Assembly (NCBI GenBank): GCA_963775445.1
Contig: CAVZIT010000004.1
Span: forward strand, 1-64,000
Length of the DNA stretch: 64,000 bases
Origin: Dokdonella_A sp963775445
Lineage (GTDB): Bacteria > Pseudomonadota > Gammaproteobacteria > Xanthomonadales > Rhodanobacteraceae
Direction: 5' to 3'
Position 1 is the first letter of the stretch; each line of letters opens with the position of its first letter. The notes beneath the pieces are model-generated. The model saw nothing but the letters and a program-made list of their open reading frames with translations, was not told the origin of the DNA and made no database searches. The position numbers and the translations under genes are program-made. This document shows positions 51,885 through 60,749 of the stretch, piece after piece.

Positions 51885-53464
51885 ATACGCCCGCCGCTCC
51901 GCGCGGCGTCCCGCGTGCGCCGCTTCGCCAAATCAGCTGGGATGGTCATCGGTTGAAGTTGATTTTCGACCGCGCCTTCTCCCATGGCGACGACATCGCG
52001 TTGGAGCTCGACGGCTGCCACTTTGCTCTCGTGCGTTGCGACGCCGACGCGCAGGCCGTTTTCACTTTTCCGTTTTCGCCTGGCGGAACTGCCGCGATGC
52101 GTATGCTGCCTCGGCTCGGTCGCGAGGGGCCGGCTACCCTCGATGCGCCTCTGGAACTCGTCCTGGGCGTTCCGGGAATCGGGGCACCGAGCGGCCTGCC
52201 GAACGCGCTGGCACCTCTCGAACAGGGTTGTCTCGTGCCGCTTGGGAGCGAGTGCTCCGCGCCGGACGTTGTCGTCGCGGTTCCGATATACAACGCGGCG
52301 GAACACGTCGAACGCTGCCTCGCCTCGTTGATCGAGCACACGCGAGGCGGCGCGCATCTTGTCTTGATCGACGATTCGAGTACCGAGCCCGAAATCGCGG
52401 CACTGCTGGAGCGCCACGCACACATATCCGGCATCACGGTGCTGCGCAATCCACGCAATCTCGGATTCACCGCAACCGCCAACCGAGGCTTGGCCGCCGC
52501 GGGCCGCGCCGACGTGGTGCTGCTGAATGCCGACACCGTGGTCGGGCCGAACTGGCTCTGCGGTTTGCGTCGCGCCGCCTATGCGTGCGCCGACACCGGC
52601 ACGGCAACCGCAGTATCCGACAACGCCGGCGCCTTCTCCGTACCGGAACTCGAGCAGGCCAACGAGCTGCCGGATTGCTGGACGATCAGCGCGGCTGCGC
52701 GCGGATTGTGGCAACACGCCGGTGTCGCCTATCCGAAGCTTCCGACCGGCAATGGTTTCTGCATGTACATCAAGCGCGCAATGCTCGATGCAGTTGGCGC
52801 GTTCGATGAGGTCGCGTTCCCGCGCGGCTACGGTGAAGAGAACGACTTGTGCCAGCGCGCTCGCGCAGGCGGCTGGCACCACGTGATCGCAGGCAACGTG
52901 CTGGTGGCGCACGCGCGCAGTCAGAGTTTCGGAGAATCGCAACGGCGCGCCCTCGGACAGGCCGGCATGGCGATGTTGCGCGATCGCTATCCCGACTACG
53001 AGGCGCAGGTCGCCGCCACGTTGTATTCGTTCGAACGCCTGGTGCTCGACTGGCGCGTGCGCCGCATCTTCGCCGATGCGCGCAGCGACAACGTCCCGTT
53101 GCCGCGACTGCTGTGGACTGGAAATGCCGCACCCGCCGCGACCGATTGGGAGATCTGGCTGGTTCGCCACGAGGGCAATGCGCTGGTACTGCAAGGTCCA
53201 ACTCCGCCCGGGACGAAACCTTCGATGACTCGCGTCGCAAGCGGTGTCGAAACGCGCGGTTCACAGGCGAACGCGTTGTGGGATTGGTTGCAATTGTGGG
53301 CAATCGAATGCGTGGCCATCCATTCCGATGACGAGTTCGGCCTGGGGCCCATGGCGCGGGCACTCGATATCCCGACGTTTTGCCTCCAAGGGCCTGGCGC
53401 AAACGCTCCTGCGTATGCGGATTTCGCAGCCAAGTCGCGCAGCTTCCGCCGAATCTCGCCGTGA
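51881..53464 (+). CDS. GT2 glycosyltransferase with extra N- and C-terminal parts
   Basis: A 527-residue protein. The GT2 (GT-A) domain spans about 128-390: VVVAVPIYNAAEHVERCLAS, HLVLIDDSSTEPEIAALLER, VLRNPRNLGFTATANRGLAA and the metal-binding VVLLNADTVVGPNWL (D-x-D equivalent NAD). GYGEENDLCQRARAGGW is the acceptor-side motif of rhamnosyltransferase-like members. About 125 residues precede the domain and 140 follow it. The C-terminal part (WLQLWAIECVAIHSDDEFGL, IPTFCLQGP) reads like a piece of a second glycosyltransferase domain. The start overlaps the wzt stop by 4 bp and its stop overlaps the next gene (GTGA), so the cluster is tightly coupled. Confidence 0.82.
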   Translation: MNTPAAPRGVPRAPLRQISWDGHRLKLIFDRAFSHGDDIALELDGCHFALVRCDADAQAVFTFPFSPGGTAAMRMLPRLGREGPATLDAPLELVLGVPGIGAPSGLPNALAPLEQGCLVPLGSECSAPDVVVAVPIYNAAEHVERCLASLIEHTRGGAHLVLIDDSSTEPEIAALLERHAHISGITVLRNPRNLGFTATANRGLAAAGRADVVLLNADTVVGPNWLCGLRRAAYACADTGTATAVSDNAGAFSVPELEQANELPDCWTISAAARGLWQHAGVAYPKLPTGNGFCMYIKRAMLDAVGAFDEVAFPRGYGEENDLCQRARAGGWHHVIAGNVLVAHARSQSFGESQRRALGQAGMAMLRDRYPDYEAQVAATLYSFERLVLDWRVRRIFADARSDNVPLPRLLWTGNAAPAATDWEIWLVRHEGNALVLQGPTPPGTKPSMTRVASGVETRGSQANALWDWLQLWAIECVAIHSDDEFGLGPMARALDIPTFCLQGPGANAPAYADFAAKSRSFRRISP

Positions 53465-54516
53465 CCCGGGCCGTGCGACATGCCTTGATCACGGGAATCA
53501 GCGGCCAGGATGGGGCGTGGCTTGCGGCGCGTTTGCTTGCCGCGGGAATTCGCGTCGTCGGCACCCATCGGCCCGGCACGCCTGATCTGTGGCGGCTGAA
53601 CGAACTCGGCATCGCTTCACACCGGAACCTGCAGCTTGGCGAACTCGATCCCCGCGATGCTGATGCCTGTCGCGCCCTGCTTCGTGAAACCCGCGTCGAT
53701 GCGGTGTTTCATTTGGCCGCGCAATCGAGCGTGGCCGAAAGTCTCGTCGATCCGCTCGGCACTGTCGCAGCGAACGGTGCGTCCGCGCTTAACCTGCTCG
53801 AAGCGGTGCGTTGCGAATCCCCTGCCACCCACGTCGTGATTGCTTCCAGTGCACAGATCTTCGCCGGATCGAGTCCCCCGCCATTCGACGAGATCACGGC
53901 GACGGTTCCGCTCGGGCCCTACGGCGTCTCGAAACAGCTCGCGCACGCGGCGGCACTCGCCTGGCGGGAGACATGGGGGCTGCGCGCCAGCAGCTTGATC
54001 CTGTTCAATCACGAATCGGAATTGCGCGGCGAGGACTTTGTTACACGCAAGATCAGCCGCGCGGTCGCGCGCATCGCACTAGGACGCGCAACGGACATGG
54101 CGCTCGGCAACCTCGATGCACAACGCGATTTCGGCTATGCACCGGACTTCATCGCCGCAATGGCGAGACTCGCCCAGCGTGACGAGGCGGGAGACTTCGT
54201 ACTTGCCAGCGGCCACAGCATGAGCATTCGCGACTTCGCCACCGAGGCATTTGCGGCAATCGATCTCGCGCTGGACTGGCGCGGCGCGGGAGCCGACGAG
54301 ATCGGCATCGAGCGTCACAGCGGCACGCTTCGCGTACGCGTCGATCCCGCATTGCTGCGGCCCCGCGATGTCTCGAACCTTGTCGGCAATGCGGCACGAG
54401 CGCAACGCGAACTCGAATTCGCGACGACGCTTGATGGCGCGGGAATCGCCCGCCGCATGGTGCGTGCCGACCTCGCGCGCGAACGTGGCGAGCGCGTCGA
54501 TCACGGCGTCTGCTGA
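53461..54516 (+). CDS. NAD(P)-dependent sugar-nucleotide SDR, Gmd-like
   Basis: A 351-residue extended SDR resembling GDP-mannose 4,6-dehydratase: ALITGISGQDGAWLAARLLA (cofactor site), FHLAAQSSVAESLVDPL, LGPYGVSKQLAHAAAL (Y-x-x-x-K), LFNHESELRGEDFVTRKISR and QRDFGYAPDFIAAM, all as in Gmd. The catalytic Ser/Thr-x-Glu of true Gmd (STSELYG) reads SSAQIF here, with Gln for Glu. That makes dehydratase activity doubtful and an epimerase or reductase role possible. The start is GTG, overlapping the GT2 stop. It supplies or modifies a sugar nucleotide for the cluster. Confidence 0.8.
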   Translation: MTRAVRHALITGISGQDGAWLAARLLAAGIRVVGTHRPGTPDLWRLNELGIASHRNLQLGELDPRDADACRALLRETRVDAVFHLAAQSSVAESLVDPLGTVAANGASALNLLEAVRCESPATHVVIASSAQIFAGSSPPPFDEITATVPLGPYGVSKQLAHAAALAWRETWGLRASSLILFNHESELRGEDFVTRKISRAVARIALGRATDMALGNLDAQRDFGYAPDFIAAMARLAQRDEAGDFVLASGHSMSIRDFATEAFAAIDLALDWRGAGADEIGIERHSGTLRVRVDPALLRPRDVSNLVGNAARAQRELEFATTLDGAGIARRMVRADLARERGERVDHGVC

Positions 54517-54517
54517 G

Positions 54518-55657
54518 ATGCGCGTCATCTTCAATGTCGACGCGATCAGCGCCCCGCTTACCGGTATCGGGCGTTACGCACTGGAGCTTGCGCGCGGACT
54601 CGCGACGCATGCGGATGTCGAGGCACTCAAGCTCTATTCGGCCTACCGCTGGGTCGAAACCCCGGACCAGGCACTTTCGGCAAATCGCGCGATCGCGCGC
54701 TTGCGCCGCAACCTGCCATTCAAGACACTCGCGCTGGAGGCATATACGCAGCTACGCGGTGCATTGTTCCGCGCGCACACGCGCCGGCTTTCCGGTTGGC
54801 TGTTGCACACGCCGAATTATGTGCTGATGCCGTTCGACGGCCCGGCGCTGACGACGGTGCACGACCTTTCGTGGCTCAATTACCCCGAGACCCATCCGAT
54901 CGAACGCGTGCGTTTTCTCGACCGTCATTTGCCGCGTTCGCTCGAACGCGCGTCATTGGTGCTCACCGATTCGCAGTTCATCGCCGACGAGATCGTGCAG
55001 AAACTCGATGTGCCACGAGCGAAGTTGCGTGTCGTTCCGCTCGGCGTCGATGCTCGCTTTCAGCCATCGGCCGAGGTCGAAACCGCGAGCGCCATGGCCA
55101 GCCATTCGCTCCAGCACGGCGCCTATTTGCTGGTGGTCGCGACGCAGGAGCCGCGCAAGAATCTCGTGCGGTTGCTGCGCGCGTTCGCTGCATTGTCTCC
55201 GGCGCTGCGTCGGCGCCGGCCGCTGGTCATCGTCGGCGCGCGCGGGTGGCTGAATACCGAACTGGAGCACGCTCTCGCACCGCTCGAAGCGAACGGAACG
55301 GTGCGGCGCCTGGGCTACGTGAAAGAACACGATCTCCCTCTCATCTATGCCGGCGCCGCCGCGTTCGCGTTTCCGTCCCTGTATGAAGGCTTTGGCCTGC
55401 CGGTAATCGAAGCCATGGCGAGCGGTGTGCCGGTGCTGACGTCGAACGTCTCCGCGTTGCCGGAAGTGGCCGGCGATGTTGCATTGAGCATTGATCCACG
55501 TGATGAGGTCGCGCTGCGTGATGGTCTTGTGCATCTGCTGGAAGACGATGCATGGCGAAGCGCCGCCATTCCTGCCGGTATCGAACGTGCACGCCGGTTC
55601 ACCTGGCCCGGCTGCGTAGAGTCAACGGTCGCGGCGTACCGCGAGTGCGCTCCGTGA
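54518..55657 (+). CDS. GT4 glycosyltransferase
   Basis: A 379-residue GT-B glycosyltransferase of family 4. The N-domain begins MRVIFNVDAISAPLTGIGRY, typical of mannosyltransferase-like members of plant and bacterial polysaccharide pathways. The C-domain has YLLVVATQEPRKNLVRLLRA (R-K-N-L) and the catalytic E-x(7)-E region FPSLYEGFGLPVIEAMASGV. It starts one base after the Gmd-like gene stop and is last in the run of five same-strand genes from wzm, before the long non-coding stretch. It would extend the exported glycan from the cytoplasmic face. Confidence 0.9.
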   Translation: MRVIFNVDAISAPLTGIGRYALELARGLATHADVEALKLYSAYRWVETPDQALSANRAIARLRRNLPFKTLALEAYTQLRGALFRAHTRRLSGWLLHTPNYVLMPFDGPALTTVHDLSWLNYPETHPIERVRFLDRHLPRSLERASLVLTDSQFIADEIVQKLDVPRAKLRVVPLGVDARFQPSAEVETASAMASHSLQHGAYLLVVATQEPRKNLVRLLRAFAALSPALRRRRPLVIVGARGWLNTELEHALAPLEANGTVRRLGYVKEHDLPLIYAGAAAFAFPSLYEGFGLPVIEAMASGVPVLTSNVSALPEVAGDVALSIDPRDEVALRDGLVHLLEDDAWRSAAIPAGIERARRFTWPGCVESTVAAYRECAP

Positions 55658-56314
55658 TTTTTCTTTTCACCGAAGGGATCCTGACGCTCGCACTTATTCT
55701 TGTTGGTGCTTGGCTTCCCTCGTTTGATGCGATGTTGTCGCCTGCGTTCCGCTCGCCTCGGCGGCGCGCGAGTTCGCCGGCACGTTGCGCCGTTTTTTTC
55801 TTCTCTCGCTCGTTGTGTCGTAGTTGCACGTGTTCCGCTCGCCTCAGCGGCGAGCGGGCTCTCGTTTGGCCGAGAGAAAGTTGGCAAAGAGAGGGCCGCC
55901 CCCTCGGGCTTTCCAATCGCCACCCGCCGCCACCTACGGGACCCAGGAGCTACAGCAAAGCGACAGCAGGTATGTCGACGTCGCTCTTGATCTTGGTGCC
56001 GTACGCGGTGCCGAGCATCGCAGCCGCTGGCGGCGAGAAGCCAGGGGGGAGCCGGGATTTGGCGCGAGATGCGTTGAATCGCATCTCGCGCGGGCGAGCG
56101 CCCGCACACGAAGGTGCGGGCCGGGAAGCGCTCCAGGGATGGCTGCTTGCCAACACCGACCACCGTGTCCGGCACTAGGCCTTTTGGTTCCTCTTGGGGC
56201 AATGCCAAAAGGAACCCGCTCGCCGCCGAGGCTAGCGGAAGCCAGCAAAAATCGTTGATCGAACGAGTGAATCGAGGCACGACGCGCGTCGGTGAATAAA
56301 AAATCAAACCGGCG
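55658..56314. repeat. 650-bp structured non-coding stretch, hairpin-rich element
   Basis: No credible gene lies here. The segment holds an internal direct repeat GTTCCGCTCGCCTC (near 55746 and 55828), a perfect 12-bp stem GCGCGAGATGCG/CGCATCTCGCGC with loop TTGAAT (56062-56091), a GCGGGCG/CGCCCGC stem (56090-56105), a GCTCCAGGGATGGC block (56129-56143) and CCTTTTGG/CCAAAAGG (56180-56187/56205-56212). The order stem, GGATGGC, T/A-stem is the same as in the insertion at 2945-3057. From memory, similar sequences are widespread in intergenic DNA of Xanthomonadales, without known function; I could not check this. Confidence 0.6.
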
Positions 56315-57178
56315 TCAGCGATAAAGAATCACTCCGAGTGTCGCCAGCCAGCCGCCCACGGCGAGCAGCAGGATGGGGTCGCTCAACGCCAACCGGCTCG
56401 GATCGCCACCGGCTCCGCGGCGCAATACCAGCCCGAAATAGCGCAGCAGCCCGAGCGCCACCCATGGAGTGGAAAAAATCAGCGGATGATGGCCGTGGCG
56501 CGCAAGCACTTCGGGCGACAGCGTGTACAGCACATAAGCTGAAAGCGTCGCGCCGCCCACTGCCGTCAATACCCACTCAAGTGATCGACGTCGATAGGTG
56601 TGCGTTGCGCGTGCGCGAAGGTCCGTCGCATGAACCAAGTCGCCATGGCGTTTGCCCAAGGCCAGCAAAAAGGCGAGCAAAAATCCCATGACCACGATCC
56701 AGGGAGTCAACGGCACATTCGCACCGACGCCGCCGGCGACGATGCGCAATACAAATCCGGCCGCGACCACCATCGCATCCAGATAGGCGACGCGCTTGAG
56801 CGCCAACGTGTAGGCAACTTGCAACAGCAAGTAGACAGCGATGACCGTCGCCAGCGTTCGGTTCGTGAAAAGTGCCACGACGATTGCGAGGAGTGCGACA
56901 AGCGCCGCGAATCCTAGCGCCGACAAGCGCGTCACGGCGCCGCGCGCGACGGGCCGCTGGCATTTGTCCGGGTGGCGCCGGTCGCGTTCCGCATCCACCA
57001 CGTCGTTGCCGGCATATACCGCCGAAGAGGCCAGACAGAAGGCGACGGCCGCCAGCAATGCGCCGGCGAGCGCGTGAACATCGAACAGGGATTGAGCAAA
57101 AATTACCGGCAACAGGACGAAGCCGTTCTTGATCCACTGCGCTGGCCGAGCCAGCTCGAACAGGTCGCGCGCGCGCAT
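56315..57178 (-). CDS. UbiA-family prenyltransferase, decaprenyl-phosphate phosphoribosyltransferase-like
   Basis: A 287-residue membrane prenyltransferase with about eight membrane segments. The first Asp-rich motif is AGNDVVDAERDRRHPDKCQR (N-D-x-x-D-x-x-x-D) and the second region is GKRHGDLVHA. The start, ELARPAQWIKNGFVLLPVIF, is like decaprenyl-phosphate phosphoribosyltransferases (DPPR synthases), which transfer ribose-5-phosphate to a polyprenyl phosphate, a donor for arabinose or related sugars. It lies beside the polysaccharide cluster but on the other strand, and its role there is inferred. Confidence 0.82.
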   Translation of the reverse strand: MRARDLFELARPAQWIKNGFVLLPVIFAQSLFDVHALAGALLAAVAFCLASSAVYAGNDVVDAERDRRHPDKCQRPVARGAVTRLSALGFAALVALLAIVVALFTNRTLATVIAVYLLLQVAYTLALKRVAYLDAMVVAAGFVLRIVAGGVGANVPLTPWIVVMGFLLAFLLALGKRHGDLVHATDLRARATHTYRRRSLEWVLTAVGGATLSAYVLYTLSPEVLARHGHHPLIFSTPWVALGLLRYFGLVLRRGAGGDPSRLALSDPILLLAVGGWLATLGVILYR

Positions 57179-57414
57179 TCAGTGCCTGTGCGTGAACACG
57201 ACAGGGAAACAGGCTGGGGGCATGCGCAGATCCGGGGACGTTCGCGCCCAGAGACGGAGCGGGGAGGTCAGGCTAGCGTCCGGACCTTGCGGCTGCAACC
57301 GCAGACGTTACCTATGCGGGCGATCAACAAAGCGGCTCCGCGTCGGGCGGCGGATCACTATCGAATACACGAGGCCGCAAAAGGATCGCGAGCGCGTTCG
57401 CTCGTTTGGCAAAC
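57179..57414. other. Intergenic region, no gene seen
   Basis: These 236 bp lie between two minus-strand genes and carry the UbiA-family gene's promoter region. I find no reading frame with recognisable features, no hairpin with a T-run and no repeat shared with the rest of the window. Confidence 0.4.
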
Positions 57415-57810
57415 TTACTTGATTGCGCCTGGTACCAGCGCTTGCCAGCGATGGACTTCGGGGTGCAGTGCGCGGACAGTCGGCGACAACGGGCCTACGG
57501 CGCCGCGCGCGACGTTCATCGGCGCGATCGCATCCGGCGCCGGCGCGATCGGGGGTCTCGCGACGCTTTCGATGTCGGACGGGTCCATGATCGTGGCATC
57601 ACCTTCACTCAACGCACGGGTATCCACTGCGATGCCTGGGTCGCCGCGAACCGATTCGGCCGCGGGAATTCGACTCAAACCCGGCAAACTGCTCCCGCCA
57701 TCGGAATTCTGCGCGAGGGCAAATCCGGCATTGAGCGGCAGCGATCCCGCGCAGACCGAGAACGGCAAGGCGAGCATAATGGCCGCAAAGACAAGCCGGT
57801 ATTTTTTCAT
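57415..57810 (-). CDS. Small secreted protein, unknown
   Basis: A 131-residue protein with signal peptide MKKYRLVFAAIMLALPFSVC, cleaved near CAGS or a little later at GFALA. The mature part is rich in Pro, Ala and Asp (ESVRGDPGIAVDTRALSEGD; ARPPIAPAPDAIAPMNVARG), probably extended or disordered, with no Cys. I do not recognise a family. GGGAG precedes the ATG at 57810 at good distance, supporting expression. It is 236 bp from the next gene and stands alone. Confidence 0.6.
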   Translation of the reverse strand: MKKYRLVFAAIMLALPFSVCAGSLPLNAGFALAQNSDGGSSLPGLSRIPAAESVRGDPGIAVDTRALSEGDATIMDPSDIESVARPPIAPAPDAIAPMNVARGAVGPLSPTVRALHPEVHRWQALVPGAIK

Positions 57811-57967
57811 CGCAAGACTCCCGGTTTCGGTAGTCGACAGGGTCCGGGCGAATGGCAATGCTCGCACGATCCGCGCTTCGGCTCCAATCGAGCTGTGTAG
57901 CATCGATCATGCCAGAGTGGCAGAGCCGTAAATCGCGAGCTCCCACGCAGAACAATGCGGATGGGCC

Positions 57968-58002
57968 TGTCCAGCGGACAACAACCCGGACACCTGCGGA
58001 CA
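57968..58002. promoter_or_regulatory. Cluster of GGACA half-sites, possible operator
   Basis: TGTCC-AGC-GGACA (57968-57980) is a perfect inverted repeat, followed by two more direct GGACA units at 57988 and 57998 (steps of 12 and 10, about one helical turn). It lies about 90 bp before the birA start and about 160 bp before the divergent small secreted gene. It is not like the known BirA operator. The binding protein is unknown. Confidence 0.35.
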
Positions 58003-58092
58003 CCTTTTGCCTGGGGCGCGGCGCATCTCGTCCGTCCGCACAGGTCCGTGCGTTAGAGTGCAGCATCGAAATGCAAGCCACGGCAGGTTCTC

Positions 58093-59115
58093 TTGGTTTT
58101 TGCCTCAACCCTTGATGCCGGTGCAGGAGCGAAGGCGCTCATCGCCAGTTTGGCCACGGATTCTTCGATTTCCGGAAGCCGGCTGGCGGAGCGGTTCGGT
58201 GTCACCCGTGCGGCTGTGTGGAAGCAGGTCGAGCAGCTGCGTGCGCTCGGTCTGCCGGTTATCGCGGATATCGGTCGCGGATACCGCTTGCAAGCACCGG
58301 TCGACCTGCTCGATTCACGACGTATCGAATGCGAATTGATGCGTCATGCGGCGCAGACCGCGCACATGCCTAGCCTGGGCGACATCGCAGTGCATTGGCG
58401 ACTCGACTCGACCAATAGCGAGTTGCTGCGTCGCGCGGCCCATGATCCGCGCGATCGACTGGCATGCCTTGCGGAAATCCAGAGCGCAGGAAGGGGCCGT
58501 CGCGGCCGCGACTGGCACCTTCCACTGGGTGGCGGACTCGCCTTGTCGCTGCTCAAACGCTTTGAAGGATCGATGTCGTCGCTCGCGGGTTTGAGTCTGG
58601 CTGCCGGTCTTGCCATCGTCCGGGGATTGGACGATTGTGGTGTCGAGTCGATCGCGCTCAAATGGCCCAATGATGTCGTCGCAAACGGCCGCAAACTTGC
58701 GGGTATCCTGGTGGAGCTCGGCGGAGAGGCCTTGGGGCCATGCCATGCGGTGATCGGCATCGGGATCAATGTCCGCCTCGACCGAAAACGCGGGACTTCA
58801 GTCGACCAGCCATGGACAGATCTCGCGACCCTCGCTCGCTGCGCACCGCCGGAGCGCAACCAGCTGGCGCTGGCAATCTTGAAGCACCTGCTCGTCGCTC
58901 TGGATACTTTTGCGATCGAAGGGTTCAGCGCTTTCAGGGCGGACTATGCCAAGCGTGACACGCTGGCCGGCAAGCCGGTACGTGCAAGCTGGTCCGGTGG
59001 GACGCGCGAGGGAATCGCCATCGGCGTCGATGCGCGCGGCGCGTTGCGCGTGAGAGATGCGGGCGGGGAATTCCGCGTCGACGGTGGCGAAGTCAGCGTG
59101 CGGCCCATCGAATGA
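58093..59115 (+). CDS. birA: Biotin-[acetyl-CoA-carboxylase] ligase / biotin repressor
   Basis: A 340-residue bifunctional BirA. The N-terminal winged helix (ISGSRLAERFGVTRAAVWKQ, about residues 24-60) binds DNA. The ligase domain has SAGRGRRGRDWHLPLGGGLA (G-R-G-R-R-G-R, biotinyl-AMP binding) and IALKWPNDVVANGRKLAGIL (K-W-P-N-D-x, catalytic Lys), then the C-terminal SH3-like domain. It attaches biotin to AccB and represses biotin genes. No ATG begins the protein; the best start is TTG at 58093 with an AGG upstream. coaX overlaps its stop by 4 bp. Confidence 0.92.
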   Translation: MVFASTLDAGAGAKALIASLATDSSISGSRLAERFGVTRAAVWKQVEQLRALGLPVIADIGRGYRLQAPVDLLDSRRIECELMRHAAQTAHMPSLGDIAVHWRLDSTNSELLRRAAHDPRDRLACLAEIQSAGRGRRGRDWHLPLGGGLALSLLKRFEGSMSSLAGLSLAAGLAIVRGLDDCGVESIALKWPNDVVANGRKLAGILVELGGEALGPCHAVIGIGINVRLDRKRGTSVDQPWTDLATLARCAPPERNQLALAILKHLLVALDTFAIEGFSAFRADYAKRDTLAGKPVRASWSGGTREGIAIGVDARGALRVRDAGGEFRVDGGEVSVRPIE

Positions 59116-59843
59116 AACTGCTGGTCGATTTTGGCAATAGCCGCCTCAAATGGGCGACGATCAATGGAACGCGGTACGCCGCGGGCGGCGTCTTCGCTCA
59201 TGCCAGCGCCTCGCTGGCCGATGCACTGCGCGCCAACTGGTCCGCCCTGCCGCAGCCGGATGCCATCCTCGTCGCCAGCGTCGTCGCGGCGAATCGCGAG
59301 TCGATACTGGCTGGTTTCACGCGCGAGCGCTTCGGTGTTAACTCGGAGTTCCTGCGCAGTCCGAGAACGGCGCTGGGAGTCCGCAACGCTTACGCCGAAC
59401 CGGACCGGCTTGGCATCGATCGATTCCTCGCGCTCGCCGCATTGCATCGGGAGGCCGCTCGCGCACAGGTTCTTGCCAGCGTCGGCACCGCATTGACTCT
59501 GGACGCGATCGATGCGCACGGTTGCCATCAGGGTGGCTTGATCACCGCCAGTCCGACGCTCACGCGCGACGCAGTGATCGCCGCGACCGCGCGCGTCGCC
59601 GAGGGGCAAGGACGCTTGCACGAATTCGCCGACAACACGGCCGACGCGCTGCACTCCGGTTCGATACTGGCTGCTGTCGCCTTGATCGAACGCTTCCAGC
59701 GCGCAAGCACGCAACGATTCGGAGCGGAAGTCGCAGTGGTGCTGACGGGCGGTGGTGGCGAGGAGATCGCTGCCCTGTTGCCGCATGCCGAGCGCCGTCA
59801 CGATCTGGTGCTGCGGGGCCTCGCCCTGTGGGCCGAATCGTAA
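59112..59843 (+). CDS. coaX: Type III pantothenate kinase
   Basis: A 243-residue CoaX that phosphorylates pantothenate, the first step to coenzyme A. The ASKHA-fold motifs are LLVDFGNSRLKWATING (D-x-G-N-S/T), LGIDRFLALAALHREA (G-x-D-R), LASVGTALTLDAID and GGLITASPTLTRDAV. It starts inside the birA stop (ATGA overlap), the conserved birA-coaX pair of this group, linking biotin and CoA supply for acyl-CoA metabolism. Shorter than Gram-positive CoaX but normal for the gammaproteobacterial type. Confidence 0.94.
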   Translation: MKLLVDFGNSRLKWATINGTRYAAGGVFAHASASLADALRANWSALPQPDAILVASVVAANRESILAGFTRERFGVNSEFLRSPRTALGVRNAYAEPDRLGIDRFLALAALHREAARAQVLASVGTALTLDAIDAHGCHQGGLITASPTLTRDAVIAATARVAEGQGRLHEFADNTADALHSGSILAAVALIERFQRASTQRFGAEVAVVLTGGGGEEIAALLPHAERRHDLVLRGLALWAES

Positions 59844-59936
59844 CCCACATCGGAATCGGGGAACCCTGAGGCAGCCGCGATGGCGGGACAAGGCTAGAAT
59901 CGCGAACTCCCGCTCGTCCTGGCGTGCTCGATTTTC

Positions 59937-60605
59937 ATGTTCGTCCGTGTGCTGTTCCTGTTGCTGCTGGCGCTCAATATCGGCGCGGCGTGCTGGCTGA
60001 TTTTCGCTCCGCGAACCGCGCCCCACGCGCCACCACCGACTGACCCAGGTGTGCCGCGCCTGGTGCTCCTTTCCGAACGCGACCAAGGCGATGAAGCGGC
60101 CAGCGCAGAACTCGCCGCAGCCCCGCAAAGCGCGGCGGACCTCAGCACCGATACCTGTCGCTCGATCGGTCCGTTTCCCAGCCAGGCGGACGTGCGCGCC
60201 GCGATGAGTGCGCTGCTGCCGGTGGTCAGGCGCGTGCAGTTTCGCGAACAGCACACCACCGAATCGCGCGGCTACTGGGTTTACCTGCCGGCCCTCAAGA
60301 CGCGCGAAGAGGCACTCGATATTGCGCGGAGCCTGTCGCAAAAAGGCGTGCGCGATTACTACGTGGTGACCGCCGGCGATCAGCAGAACACGATATCGCT
60401 CGGCTTGTTTCATGATCGCGACAATGCCGAACGACGGCGTGCCGAAATCGTTGCCCTCGGTTTTTCGCCGCAACTCATCGAGCGCACCGAGGATCTGCCC
60501 GTTTACTGGGTCGATTTCGCGATCGGTCGCGATCAGAAGGTCGATTGGCGCAAACGCGTGGCGAACGCCGGCCACTTGACGGAACGGACCGTCGCCTGCT
60601 TTTGA
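59937..60605 (+). CDS. SPOR-domain membrane protein
   Basis: A 222-residue protein with one N-terminal membrane segment (FVRVLFLLLLALNIGAACWL), a Pro/Ala-rich linker, and a C-terminal SPOR domain of two repeats: CRSIGPFPSQADVRAAMSAL and ISLGLFHDRDNAERRRAEIV, with RGYWVYLPALKTREEALDIA between. SPOR domains bind denuded peptidoglycan glycan strands at division sites. In Xanthomonadales this gene sits after birA-coaX. A CTAGAAT box at 59894-59900 may be its own -10. It lies 93 bp after coaX. Confidence 0.88.
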   Translation: MFVRVLFLLLLALNIGAACWLIFAPRTAPHAPPPTDPGVPRLVLLSERDQGDEAASAELAAAPQSAADLSTDTCRSIGPFPSQADVRAAMSALLPVVRRVQFREQHTTESRGYWVYLPALKTREEALDIARSLSQKGVRDYYVVTAGDQQNTISLGLFHDRDNAERRRAEIVALGFSPQLIERTEDLPVYWVDFAIGRDQKVDWRKRVANAGHLTERTVACF

Positions 60606-60749
60606 CTCGCCGCATGACCCGTAGGTCCAAGTGCCGCAGGCACAACGCTGGGCAAGTCTGCCGAATGGCGTGCGGGCTGAATCGGCCGCTCCTTGTTGTG
60701 GGGGCTGCAAGGTCGCGATGGCGACCACGCTTGGTAGAATGCGCATCGC

